Below, piece after piece: positions 1 through 6,647 of a stretch of 12,726 nt of DNA; the stretch's first letter is position 1, and each line of letters starts with the position of its first letter. Origin of the DNA: Triparma columacea (lineage: Eukaryota; Sar; Bolidophyceae; Parmales; Triparmaceae); NCBI GenBank assembly GCA_030267965.1, contig BRYA01000186.1, forward strand, positions 54,505 through 67,230. The letters run 5' to 3'. A model generated the notes under the pieces. That model searched no databases, was not told the origin of the DNA, and was given only the letters and a program-made list of their open reading frames with translations. Position numbers and translations under genes: made by a program.

Positions 1-40
1 CCCCCCCCCCCCCCCCCCCCCCTCCCCCATTCCTCCCCCC
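1..40. repeat. C homopolymer at window edge
   Basis: The window opens with 22 C followed by further C-rich sequence. On the minus strand this is a G-run inside PP4 intron 2, just downstream of its donor. The homopolymer may mark where an assembly or a read set stopped. Confidence 0.7.
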
Positions 41-46
41 TCTCAC

Positions 47-789
47 CTCCAAACGTTAACGCTCCCGTACTTCCTAAGGCACTCGTCGTAGAAGCCGTAA
101 ACCTGCGTGATCTGCCTGCTCTCATGGTTCCCCCTAATAAGCGTGATCCTATCCGGGTACCTTACCTTCAGCGCCAGCAGCAATAGGAACGTCTCCACGC
201 TGTAGTAACCGCGGTCCACGAAATCACCGAGGAAGAGGTAGTTACGGGTGGGACACTCACCGCCCACTTTGAAGAGCTCCACGAGGTCGTAGAACTGGCC
301 GTGGATGTCGCCGCATATTGTTACGGGGGCGTCTACGCGCTGGACGTTTGACTCGTCTACGAGGATCTCACGGGCCTTTTGACAAAGAAGCTTCACCTCG
401 GACTCACGGAGGTACTCGCAACGGCGGAGACGGTTGATCTGGTGTGAGGGGGGGGGGGGGGGAGGGGTGTGTGTTAATGTTGGTGTATGTGCATGTGTGT
501 GTGTGTGCGCGTGCGTATGTGTGTGTATGCCTTATATGTGTGCTGCGTGTATATTACACTTGAAGGGCTATTTTGACGTCAATTTGAGTTTTTTTAGGAT
601 TGTTGAGGATCATTGAGGGGCGTTGAAGAGCGTTTAGGAGCACTGAGCCTTACAGAGCCCTCCAAATCCTTCCATAGCCTTCCAAATCCTAATTGTATGT
701 GACTCCATTTCGGTGGGGAATGTGTTGTTTTGCTGCTTAATTTCCTCATCCTAACTTACTTGTTCATCTAAATCACTACCACCAGTCAT
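47..789 (-). CDS. PPP4C: Serine/threonine protein phosphatase 4 catalytic subunit, 5' part (two exons, gene runs off left edge)
   Basis: Catalytic subunit of the PP2A-like phosphatase PP4, which removes phosphate from Ser/Thr in DNA-repair, splicing and centrosome substrates. Exon 1 (789-760) encodes [10 protein letters not shown] and ends at a consensus GTAAGT donor (759-754). Exon 2 (438-47) starts after a CACACCAG acceptor in the same phase (0) and ends at a GTGAGA donor (46-41); the rest lies beyond the window. Exon 2 carries the metallophosphatase metal-binding motifs GDIHG (about residues 53-57), GDFVDRG (81-87) and GNHE (113-116). The joined N-terminus (DLDEQ then [10 protein letters not shown]) and the stretch [13 protein letters not shown] match PP4 better than PP2A or PP6, from knowledge of the family. 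Open reading continues unchanged upstream of the Val codon at 394-396, so that codon is not the start. The C-terminal metal ligands and regulatory tail are not visible. PP6 or PP2A are less likely alternatives. Confidence 0.9.
466..529. repeat. GT/TG microsatellite next to a G-run
   Basis: The plus strand shows a run of about 14 G (448-461 area), then GTGTGTG-type repeats interrupted by AT and CG. The whole tract lies in PP4 intron 1 near its acceptor. Similar G-run plus GT tracts occur in the TAF9 intron and MAT1 intron 3. Length is probably variable between individuals. Confidence 0.75.
574..581. promoter_or_regulatory. Palindromic CRE-like TGACGTCA
   Basis: Perfect 8-bp consensus for cAMP-response/bZIP factors, inside PP4 intron 1. 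In diatoms CRE-like TGACGT elements take part in CO2-responsive transcription. A single 8-mer can occur by chance. Confidence 0.3.
598..647. repeat. Five imperfect copies of a 10-bp unit
   Basis: Consecutive decamers read GATTGTTGAG, GATCATTGAG, GGGCGTTGAA, GAGCGTTTAG and GAGCACTGAG on the plus strand, with no spacers. They lie within PP4 intron 1. The role is unknown; it could be a decayed minisatellite or spaced protein-binding sites, since the period is close to one helical turn. Confidence 0.6.
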
Positions 790-1287
790 TACACTTTCTG
801 CATGTTGATGTGTTATATTAATATCGTCTATTAATGCTGACATGAGGAGAAATTAATGGAGGAATTGGAGGAGTCCGAAATGGAAAGCTTTTGTCGGCGC
901 GGCGGACTTTTATGACCACAGATTGGAGATAAAAGTGAAGAGTTAAGGCGCTTTACGGTACTTGTTGTTGTACGTGGCTGAGCTTGTGTGTACGTGTGAA
1001 CCAATCGTCAATCGGTGCAGTAGTCGTGGTGTGTGTAAGTCAGAAACTGGGTCCCATATTCCATTCTTTTCCCCCCTTGAACCATTTCCCAAAATGCCCA
1101 AAATCCCCTCCTCCTTCTCGAACACTTCTCTCTCTCCTATCTCTCTCATATCTCTCAAACGCAGCCAGGAGAGGTGATAATACACTAATACACGACTAAT
1201 ACACGACGACTACCACACAACTACCACACAACTACCACACACACCCACACACAACTAGCAAAATAAGTTCACCCCCGACCCACCCTC
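790..1287. promoter_or_regulatory. Divergent promoter region between PP4 and TAF9
   Basis: These 498 bp separate the start codons of two head-to-head genes, so both promoters and 5' UTRs should lie here. A GC-rich patch at about 893-907 (GTCGGCGCGGCGGAC) stands out from its AT-richer surroundings. A CT-rich stretch (about 1065-1165) and 11-bp tandem repeats (1184-1241) precede TAF9. Short open frames across 943-1199 on both strands have no recognisable family features and are treated as chance. No tRNA or other RNA gene was recognised. Confidence 0.55.
1184..1241. repeat. 11-bp tandem repeats upstream of TAF9
   Basis: Two copies of ACTAATACACG (1184-1194, 1195-1205) are followed by a 3-bp ACG spacer and three exact copies of ACTACCACACA (1209-1219, 1220-1230, 1231-1241). 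The array ends 46 bp before the TAF9 start codon, so it lies in the promoter or 5' UTR. The two unit types share the ACTA core and length, suggesting a common origin. Confidence 0.75.
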
Positions 1288-2078
1288 ATGCCCTCTGTTA
1301 CAATACCATCCTCCTCCACAAGGGTTCAAGACTGCCTAACAGCCTGCGCACTTGACCCACAGATACAAACCAAGGAAGTCAAAGAAGCGCTGGAGGAACT
1401 GTCAAGGAGATACGCAGCTAGCGTGGTGAGTAATGGGGGATGTGCGTGTGTGGGGATGTTGTGTGTGTATGTTGTGCTGTGTGTAGTGCGCGTGCATACA
1501 TATACCCTAAATACACTCCACCAACCCTCCCTCCCCCCCCCACCCACCCCAACCTCTCCTCCCATTAGTTCCAAACCTCAGTCCTAGTATCATCACACGG
1601 TGATCTGAATTCCTCCAAGCCCTTAATAGCGAAGCGCGTCCTCCCCTCCGACGTCCACCTCGCCGTATCACTACGTTCTAACCTACCCTTACCTCTCCCT
1701 CCCTCTGTAAATGAAGTACCACAAACTCCTCAAACTACTACACAAGGTGTGAAAGGTGCCGTAGGTGGTGGTAGAGTGGAACGGTTGATTACGTTAGGGT
1801 TTGAAGTTAACGCTAAACCACTACCGCTTGTACCTAACGACGTATACGGAGTAGCGGTTGGTGGGGGGGGAGGAGAGGGAAGGAGGGGGGTAGGGAGAGT
1901 TGGGGTTAAGAGAACGTTTGATGTTATTGATACGCTTAAGAGAGAGAGGAAGGAGGAAGGGGAGGTTAAAGAGGGGAGGGAGAAGGGGAAGGTTAGTCAA
2001 AGAGGGAGGAGGAAACATAAAGTACAGGTTAAGGATGTACTAGGGGAGGAGGAGGAGGAGGATATGCAGGTGGATTGA
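1288..2078 (+). CDS. TAF9: TAF9-like histone-fold subunit of TFIID/SAGA (two exons)
   Basis: Predicted transcription initiation factor subunit that pairs with a TAF6-type partner through a histone fold. Exon 1 (1288-1425) and exon 2 (1569-2078) join in phase 0 across a 143-bp intron (donor GTGAGT, acceptor ATTAG), giving 215 residues. The joined sequence reads SRRYAASV then FQTSVLVSSHGD, which matches the long central helix and loop of the TAF9 fold. PSDVHLAVSLRS (about 72-83) matches the conserved D-V-x-L-A-[IV] helix that ends it. A later KPLPLVPNDVYGVAV segment resembles the TAF9 post-fold Pro-Leu-Pro/Tyr motif. The C-terminal third is low-complexity, first Gly/Arg-rich, then Lys/Glu-rich, ending in an acidic EEEEED tract. 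The ATG at 1288 is the first that gives this frame. Human TAF9 is somewhat longer (about 264). Another histone-fold TAF is possible but less likely. Confidence 0.75.
1426..1568 (+). other. Intron of the TAF9-like gene
   Basis: A 143-bp intron with a GTGAGT donor and an ATTAG acceptor. The first half is G/T-rich (many GTGTG steps), the second half C/A-rich with a CCCCCCCC run before the acceptor. The two halves could pair. The phase-0 joint restores the histone-fold alignment. Confidence 0.85.
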
Positions 2079-2233
2079 AAAAAGGTAAAGGGGGGAAAGA
2101 GGAGGGGGGGATTTAGGGACATGAAGGATGGGGGGGGAACGAAAGGAATGAAGGAAAGCACGTTTTTATAGGAACATTTCCAGACCAAATTTGACATTGC
2201 AAAGACTTTTTTTGGATCGCATTTGTTCCCAAA
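2079..2233. other. Short intergenic region, G-rich purine tract
   Basis: These 155 bp separate the TAF9 stop from the next tandem gene. The first 80 bp are almost pure purine with several G runs of 7-8, continuing the purine bias of the TAF9 3' coding region. The last 70 bp are AT-rich and must hold the promoter and 5' UTR of the downstream gene. No clear TATA box was seen apart from TTTTTATAGG at about 2163-2172. Confidence 0.5.
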
Positions 2234-2913
2234 ATGTTCACGTTACTTTCCCTCTCTTTAATCCTCCTAATAGTACTTCCTTCATCATCCTTCACCCTTC
2301 CGTCTAACTTCCCGATAAAACCACCCCAAGCCTTTAAACAACCCCCCCCCTCAACCATCCTTCATTCTACACCCAATCAAACTCTATTCTCACTACGTAT
2401 ACGTCCCACATCACCGACCTTAACGTCGTCATTAATATCAAACCTCCAATCAACCCCCTTTTCAGCCCTCCTACCCGTTCAACCTTTAACATACAGTCCG
2501 ACATCCGATGGTGTATCACTGTCGTTCTTGAGGAAGAAAACGGAGGAGAAATCAAGTAGGGACGGGGGGATTATATTCCAAGTTAAGGAAAGTATGAGTG
2601 AAGATATACTAGAGGAAGACAATGGGACAACGGATATATATATTGAAATGAGGGTTGTCGAGGTTAGGTGAGCAAAGGTCGGGGGGGGGAGGAGGTTTTG
2701 TGACACTTCATATTCAAGTTCTTACTTCATAACCTCCCTCCCTACATTCCACAAACGTTCCTTAAAAGTTGTTATCGAGTAAGTGAAGGTCAAACAGTCT
2801 CCAAGAAATTCAGTGAGAAGGTCGTTGTAAAGGAGGTGATTAGAAGGATCGTTGAGGCCAAAGACCTCGAGGGTGAAATCGTTAGTAAGTGGTGTGTATT
2901 CGACGTAGTTTAA
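2234..2913 (+). CDS. Predicted plastid-targeted protein of unknown function (two exons)
   Basis: Exon 1 (2234-2667) ends at a GTGAGC donor after two bases of a codon. Exon 2 (2769-2913) follows an AAAAG acceptor preceded by a pyrimidine-rich CTCCCTCCCTACATTCC stretch. The joint keeps frame and gives 192 residues. Residues 1-19 form a hydrophobic signal peptide ending in Ser-Ser-Ser, with Phe at 20 and then a Ser/Thr/Pro-rich, acid-poor stretch to about 55. This is the bipartite presequence pattern of plastid import in algae with red secondary plastids (Ser-Phe as in the ASAFAP motif). The mature part has LLPVQPLTYSPTSDGVSLSF (about 79-98), RKKTEEKSSRDGGIIF and, from exon 2, RVSEGQTVSKKFSEKVVVK. 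It looks compact and conserved, resembling uncharacterised algal/plant proteins, but I cannot name a family. Without splicing, the frame stops at 2669-2671 and loses the last part. Confidence 0.65.
2668..2768 (+). other. Predicted intron of the plastid-protein gene
   Basis: A 101-bp intron with a GTGAGC donor and an AAAAG acceptor, containing a G-run near the 5' end and C/T-rich sequence near the 3' end, like other introns in the window. A possible branch-site-like TCATAAC lies upstream of the pyrimidine stretch. The acceptor is not a classic pyrimidine-AG, so the exact junction is less certain than for the other genes. Confidence 0.55.
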
Positions 2914-2951
2914 AAAGAAAGTTACTTCCTTCAATGAATCGCTACTAGCGT

Positions 2952-4227
2952 TTATATAAACAGGCTCCCCAAACATTCCCTCCAGCACAGATCCCTATCT
3001 TCTCTTGTATTAGGTTCCACCCCACCCATACCCTTTATCCTAAGTTTCAACGGTTCACCTTTCATGTCCCTAACAGCCTTAGCGTCGCGAAGTTCACCGT
3101 TTATAAACACACGAACGGTGGAGGGATTTTGGGATGATGATGAGGGGAGAGAGGGGGTTGAGAACGCGGCGGAGTAACCTAGCTTCTTGGCTAAAGCGAG
3201 CTTGGCGGATAGCTCTGGTTTTTTGGGAGGGTTTTCGTTCGTGTGTGTGTGTGTGGGGGGGGGGGGGAGAACAGAGTGTGAGAACAGAGTGTGTGCGTCG
3301 TGTGCCTGCATGCAACCCTCTAACTTCTTCATCGACTTCCGCTTCCTCCAACTCACCGTTGCTGACTTCCGTCCTCTCCCCTAAGTGTACTTCCATTTTC
3401 TGTTTCTTGAGTTTCCCCTTTAGCATCTTCTCATTAACAACCTCCTCGTTCCTCTCCCTCCTCCACCTCTCCGCCTCCGCGTCCTCCGTCGTAAGCATCT
3501 CCTCCGCCTGCCTTGCCTCTTCCGCCCTCCTGCTCTGCCTCTCTGTGATGCCCCTCTCGTCTGTGTGCTCTAGACGCTTCACCTTGTCAATGTGGGACTT
3601 GGCGGTGGGCTCGTCGTTAACGATGCAATATATAACGTCCTCGATCTCCTCGAGGTAGTCGTTGTACTCGACGAGGGTGGGGAAGTCGGACTGGGACTTG
3701 TTGTAGACTGCGAGGACGCGCTGTGGGGGTTGGGGAGGAAGAAGTTTGGGGTGGGGTAGGGTTAGTCGTCTTAACGTAAATCGAAAAGGAGAATCTAGCG
3801 ACGGATTTGAATTCTCACCTTGCGCCACGTCGCATCGTCGTCGCAGTATTTGTGATCAAGGGACTGTGAGGGGTGTTTAGGTTAGGTAAAGAGAAAGGAG
3901 GGGAGGAGGGGGGGTAGGAGGGGACGGAGCGAAGCCCAAACAATGCCCAACACAATGAAACCACACAACCCCACCCCCTCTCACCCCCACCCTCCGTCCC
4001 GATCCCATTGCTCATCAGCTTCTCCTCACCTGTTCGCTGAGTGTAAGCTTGGAGACTGTGGTGTCACATATCGGGCAGGGGAAGCTCTTCTTCCTATCCA
4101 GCTGTCGTGATATACACGTCTGACAGAACAAATGTCCGCAGGACTGTACGTTATTGGAGACAAACTTGGTCTGCTGGTTTATGAATGTGTTCTGAGACTC
4201 TTGACATATTGAACAAAAGTCCTCCAT
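2952..4227 (-). CDS. MNAT1: MAT1: CDK-activating kinase assembly factor, TFIIH subunit (four exons)
   Basis: MAT1 (Tfb3 in yeast) stabilises the CDK7-cyclin H kinase and anchors it to TFIIH. Exons 4227-4030, 3863-3819, 3720-3357 and 3214-2952 join in frame (phases 0, 0, 1) to give 289 residues; human MAT1 has 309. Exon 1 holds a complete C3HC4 RING finger: C5-x2-C8, C30-x-H32, C35-x2-C38, C51-x2-C54. The 45-bp exon 2 encodes the short link SLDHKYCDDDATWRK. Exon 3 opens with RVLAVYNKSQSDFPTLVEYN and continues EEIEDVIY, the MAT1 hallmark after the RING. A long charged coiled coil follows (about 115-190). Exon 4 ends in GMGG...DLCWRECLGSLFI, comparable to the conserved GG...SGLF-like C-terminus. 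All three donors are GTGAG. The ATG at 4227 directly precedes the RING, as in other MAT1 proteins. The middle of exon 4 is poorly conserved. Confidence 0.88.
3215..3356 (-). other. Intron 3 of MAT1 with CA/C-run tract
   Basis: A 142-bp phase-1 intron with a GTGAGT donor at 3356-3351 and an ACCAG acceptor. On the transcribed strand a run of about 13 C followed by a CA microsatellite lies in the 3' half (plus-strand 3238-3268). Reading through the intron stays open in both flanking frames, so a gene caller could easily miss it. Confidence 0.75.
3721..3818 (-). other. Intron 2 of MAT1
   Basis: A 98-bp phase-0 intron with a GTGAGA donor and a CCCCCACAG acceptor preceded by a long C-rich tract. 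It is open in the downstream frame up to a false ATG at 3828, which sits inside exon 2 out of phase with the RING exon. Splicing restores the RING-to-MAT1-core join. Confidence 0.85.
3864..4029 (-). other. Intron 1 of MAT1 with G-rich and C-rich halves
   Basis: A 166-bp phase-0 intron with a GTGAGG donor and a CTCACAG acceptor. On the transcribed strand the 5' half is G-rich and the 3' half C-rich. GGGACGGAG (4000-3992) and CTCCGTCCC (3929-3921) form a perfect 9-bp inverted pair that could fold the intron. Confidence 0.85.
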
Positions 4228-4426
4228 TTGTGAAGACCCGACAGGAGGGGGGTGGGGTTTGAGGGGTTTGGAGAGGTTTGGAAGGATCTATTGGGTATAA
4301 AATGGACGATTGAGTTATATATTTGAGTAGCTAAGAGAGTTTTTACGATAAATGTTGAGTAATTGGGTTGAATGGATATGGCAAATCTGCAAATCTGAGC
4401 CAAATCTGCAAATTGTGTTCTCCCTT
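4228..4426. promoter_or_regulatory. Divergent promoter of MAT1 and the methyltransferase, with TATA-like box
   Basis: Only 199 bp separate the two start codons. TATAAAA at 4296-4302 is in plus orientation and suits the methyltransferase, 125 bp before its preferred ATG. Three copies of CAAATCTG (4382-4389, 4390-4397, 4401-4408) follow just upstream of that ATG. A G/T-rich stretch with repeated GGTTTGG-like words lies at 4250-4283. Confidence 0.5.
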
Positions 4427-5610
4427 ATGAAAGAACGTAAATCAGCGGCATCGAATACCACTGATGCAATCCCATCTAATCTTAGCCGCACCCAACGCAA
4501 AAGAATGCGTCGAAAAGCTAACCAAGAGAGAAGAGAAGCTGAGGCAAAGGGCATCCTCCCCACAATTGATCTCTCATCCCTCAACCAAGAAGCCGCCGTC
4601 ACCCCCACCCCACTTCCCCCCGTCCCCACACCTTCCACGACCTCCTCGGACCACGTAGAAGCTGACAGTGCAGAGACTCCCTTTGTTGCCTACCTCTCCA
4701 TCGTGAATTTCCTAAATGCAGCTGCCTCTTCAGCAGGGAAAAGCAAGGCTGAGATAAGAGTGTATGACCCGTATTACTGCGATGGGAGCGTTAAGAGACA
4801 CCTTGCGAAGTTGGGGTACAACTGCTACAATGAGAATGAGGTGAGAGGAGTGGGGGAGAGGGCAGAGGGCTACAAGGAGGAGGAGGACGAGGAGAATGAT
4901 GCAAGATAGAGAACAGGAGCCATTGTGCAGACGAGGCCAAGCATCCAATCATTAACATTTCGGCCAAGCATCCGATATTTTACCTTTCGCACTAAAATCA
5001 CCACCACTCTAACATCGTATTGCAACAGGATTTCTACGCTGCCATCGAACAGGGTCGGACACCCTCCTTCGACGTCCTTGTAACGAACCCCCCTTACTCC
5101 CACGATCACATCCAGCGCTGCCTGCAGTTCGCCGCTAGCTGCGGCAAACCTTACGCCCTCCTCCTACCTAATTATGTATACAACAAAGATTACTATAGAG
5201 ATAGCATTGAAGAGACGAGGACCAGGCCGTTTTATCTCATCCCTAATACAAGATACACCTACACAGTGCCCTCAAAGTTCGTTAAGGGTGATAGGCTCCG
5301 GCAGGGAACTTCTCCTTTCCCTACATTCTGGTACCTCGGTGGTTGCACCGGTGCCTCACACTCCTCCGTCTTAGAGAAGGTTAGGGTGGGACTTAAGGAA
5401 GGGGAGAGGGTTAGCGAGAATGTTGAGGGGCTGCCGAATGATGCTAGGGATATTACGGATAAGGAGAAGAAAAGGAAAAACCCGAAACAGAGGAAGAAAG
5501 AGAAAATGAGGAAAAGGGGGGGAGGAGGGGGAGGGGGGGGAGAGGGGGGAAAAGAGGGGGGGGGTGAGGGGCGGAGGGAGGGGGGGAAGAAGAAGAAGAA
5601 GAGGTTCTGA
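4427..5610 (+). CDS. SAM-dependent amino-methyltransferase of the NPPY class (two exons)
   Basis: Exon 1 (4427-4840, donor GTGAGA) and exon 2 (5029-5610, acceptor CAACAG) join in phase 0 into 331 residues. The joint reads YNCYNENE then DFYAAIEQG. VYDPYYCDG (about 112-120) stands where the SAM-binding loop is expected; TNPPYS (157-162) is the catalytic motif IV used by enzymes methylating an amino group on adenine, cytosine or glutamine. GKPYALLLPNYVYNKDYY follows. Similar eukaryotic proteins exist in algae and trypanosomatids but are uncharacterised as far as I know, so the substrate (DNA, RNA or protein) is open. The N-terminus is basic (RTQRKRMRRKANQERR), perhaps nucleic-acid-binding or nuclear. 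The last 60 residues are Lys/Gly-rich low complexity. An upstream in-frame ATG at 4352, directly after a TAA, would add 25 residues; I prefer 4427 because the added part includes the CAAATCTG repeats. Confidence 0.78.
4841..5028 (+). other. Intron of the methyltransferase gene
   Basis: A 188-bp phase-0 intron with a GTGAGA donor and a GCAACAG acceptor. The 5' third is purine-rich (GAG and GGAGGA repeats) and remains open for 69 bases before a stop at 4907-4909, which would truncate the protein before motif IV if retained. Confidence 0.85.
5485..5605 (+). repeat. Purine/G-run low-complexity tract at the methyltransferase 3' end
   Basis: The sense strand is almost pure purine with many G runs of 5-9 and ends in AAG repeats. 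It encodes a Lys/Arg stretch, then Gly/Glu/Lys repeats. G runs this dense could form G-quadruplexes in DNA or mRNA. Homopolymer indels here would shift the last residues, so the exact tail is uncertain. Confidence 0.7.
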
Positions 5611-6353
5611 GGTTTCTGTTTGAACGAGCATTTCTGCATTTATTGAGTTGTTTATTTGTTCACCTTAACACCGTCTCGATGGCGCTTGTCTCTCCACGCA
5701 AACATGTTGCTCCGTCGGTCGGTAGGATAAGGTTATTTAAAGCAATGCCGCGCATCTTACCGTGGTGTTCCTTCGGTCGCCCCCGACTGTTTCCTTTCCT
5801 GTTTACTCCTCCCCCTTCCTTGGGAAGAAGTGATCCTTGTCTGAAGATGGAATGTCGTTGGGGAAAGAAAATACATTGGCCATTTATAGCGTTTTCAGCG
5901 CTTTGGAGACCGAAGGTGAATGAGGGAGGGCACCGGTACGGCCCTGGGAGTTTAGGAATCCTAGTAAATGCAACCAACTTTGAACAACATCTTTTAATTT
6001 TGGAAAAGAACCAAGAAAAGCGAAAATTTAGAGGTGAGGACGTACGAGGAGTGACCACTGACTATTGATAGGCGCTTTTAATGCAAAAGAAACACATATT
6101 CGGCCGTGAATAGAAATTCACAAGAGCTCCCCCGAAACCAGTAAATTCCGAATCCAGGGATTATTCATCTTCATGAGAACCCCGACGGGATTTTAGCTAC
6201 ACTTCCGGGCTTACAGTACCATACTCCCGGGCTTATTGAGATCTTTGGACGAATATATCACCCTTTATCCCTCACCACCTCCCCCCCTTTCCCCCTCCCG
6301 TCCTCAGCCAAAGTAAACCCCAAGAATTAGCCCCTGTAAAAGCTTCGTTGAAG

Positions 6354-6647
6354 GTAAGAATGTGCATGGAGACCCAAGCTCGGGAGGTGCGAGGCGTAAA
6401 TTGAGGAAGAAACTAGCGTAACGTAAAAATACAAGCTGATATGTTTAAGCTTCAGCTCAAATCCGCCTTGGTGCCTCGACCAGGACTGTGGGGTTGGTTG
6501 ACTCCACTGGAGTCAATCGCCGTATATTAATTAGAGACAACTGTTGTTACCCCTCATCATCTCGCTGTGACCGATACTGTTTCAAAAAAACACCCCACTT
6601 ATCCCCAAACTACCCTTCCACCTTTCAGCCTTCCCCCCCCTCTTCAG
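6354..6647 (+). other. Possible 5' UTR intron of the giant gene
   Basis: GAAG|GTAAGAATG at 6354 is a good donor and two pyrimidine-AG acceptors (6626-6628 and 6645-6647) lie just before the ATG at 6649. Upstream sequence carries a TGA in the frame that would join, so the upstream exon would be non-coding. Transcript data are needed to choose between splicing and no splicing. Confidence 0.3.
6498..6516. promoter_or_regulatory. Perfect 9-bp inverted repeat upstream of the giant gene
   Basis: TTGACTCCA, one base C, then TGGAGTCAA. The position is about 130 bp before the start codon. TGACTC half-sites are typical of bZIP factors and TTGAC of WRKY-type factors, so a dimer-binding operator is plausible; the identity of any binder is unknown. 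Confidence 0.45.

Larger units (their letters stand above)
439..759 (-). other. Intron 1 of the PP4 gene
   Basis: A 321-bp phase-0 intron with a GTAAGT donor at 759-754 and a CAG acceptor at 441-439. On the transcribed strand the 3' end is a CA-rich microsatellite followed by a run of about 14 C just before the acceptor, acting as polypyrimidine tract. It also holds a five-copy 10-bp repeat (598-647) and a TGACGTCA palindrome (574-581). It is the longest intron here and the only one with a GTAAG donor; the other seven use GTGAG. Confidence 0.85.

Noticed and set aside
466..529. Telomeric or CRISPR-like repeat array.
   Set aside because: It is an irregular GT microsatellite inside an intron, without spacer-repeat structure or telomeric units.
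2722..2988. An 88-codon minus-strand open frame that looks protein-like (NYVEYTPLTNDFT, FGLNDPSNHLLYND).
   Set aside because: It starts only at a Val codon, overlaps the MAT1 end and is the exact-register antisense of exon 2 of the plastid-protein gene, whose splice sites and sequence are more convincing.
3134..3658. A 174-codon plus-strand frame opposite MAT1.
   Set aside because: Ser/Cys-rich antisense of the MAT1 coiled coil, with no domain.
3094..3828. A 244-codon minus-strand frame with its own ATG at 3828.
   Set aside because: The first 36 codons are partly MAT1 exon 2 out of frame and intron 2; the last 90 codons run through intron 3. Only 3720-3357 is coding in this frame.
4015..4227. 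Stand-alone 70-residue RING protein.
   Set aside because: The last four codons are intron; splicing at the GTGAGG donor joins it to the MAT1 core in phase.
1..5610. A functional cluster of transcription genes (TAF9 and MAT1 together).
   Set aside because: Neighbouring genes (PP4, plastid protein, methyltransferase) do not share the role, and order in eukaryotic genomes is often incidental.
5259..5639. Phe/Pro-rich minus-strand frames opposite the methyltransferase tail.
   Set aside because: They are the complement of a purine-rich low-complexity coding tract.
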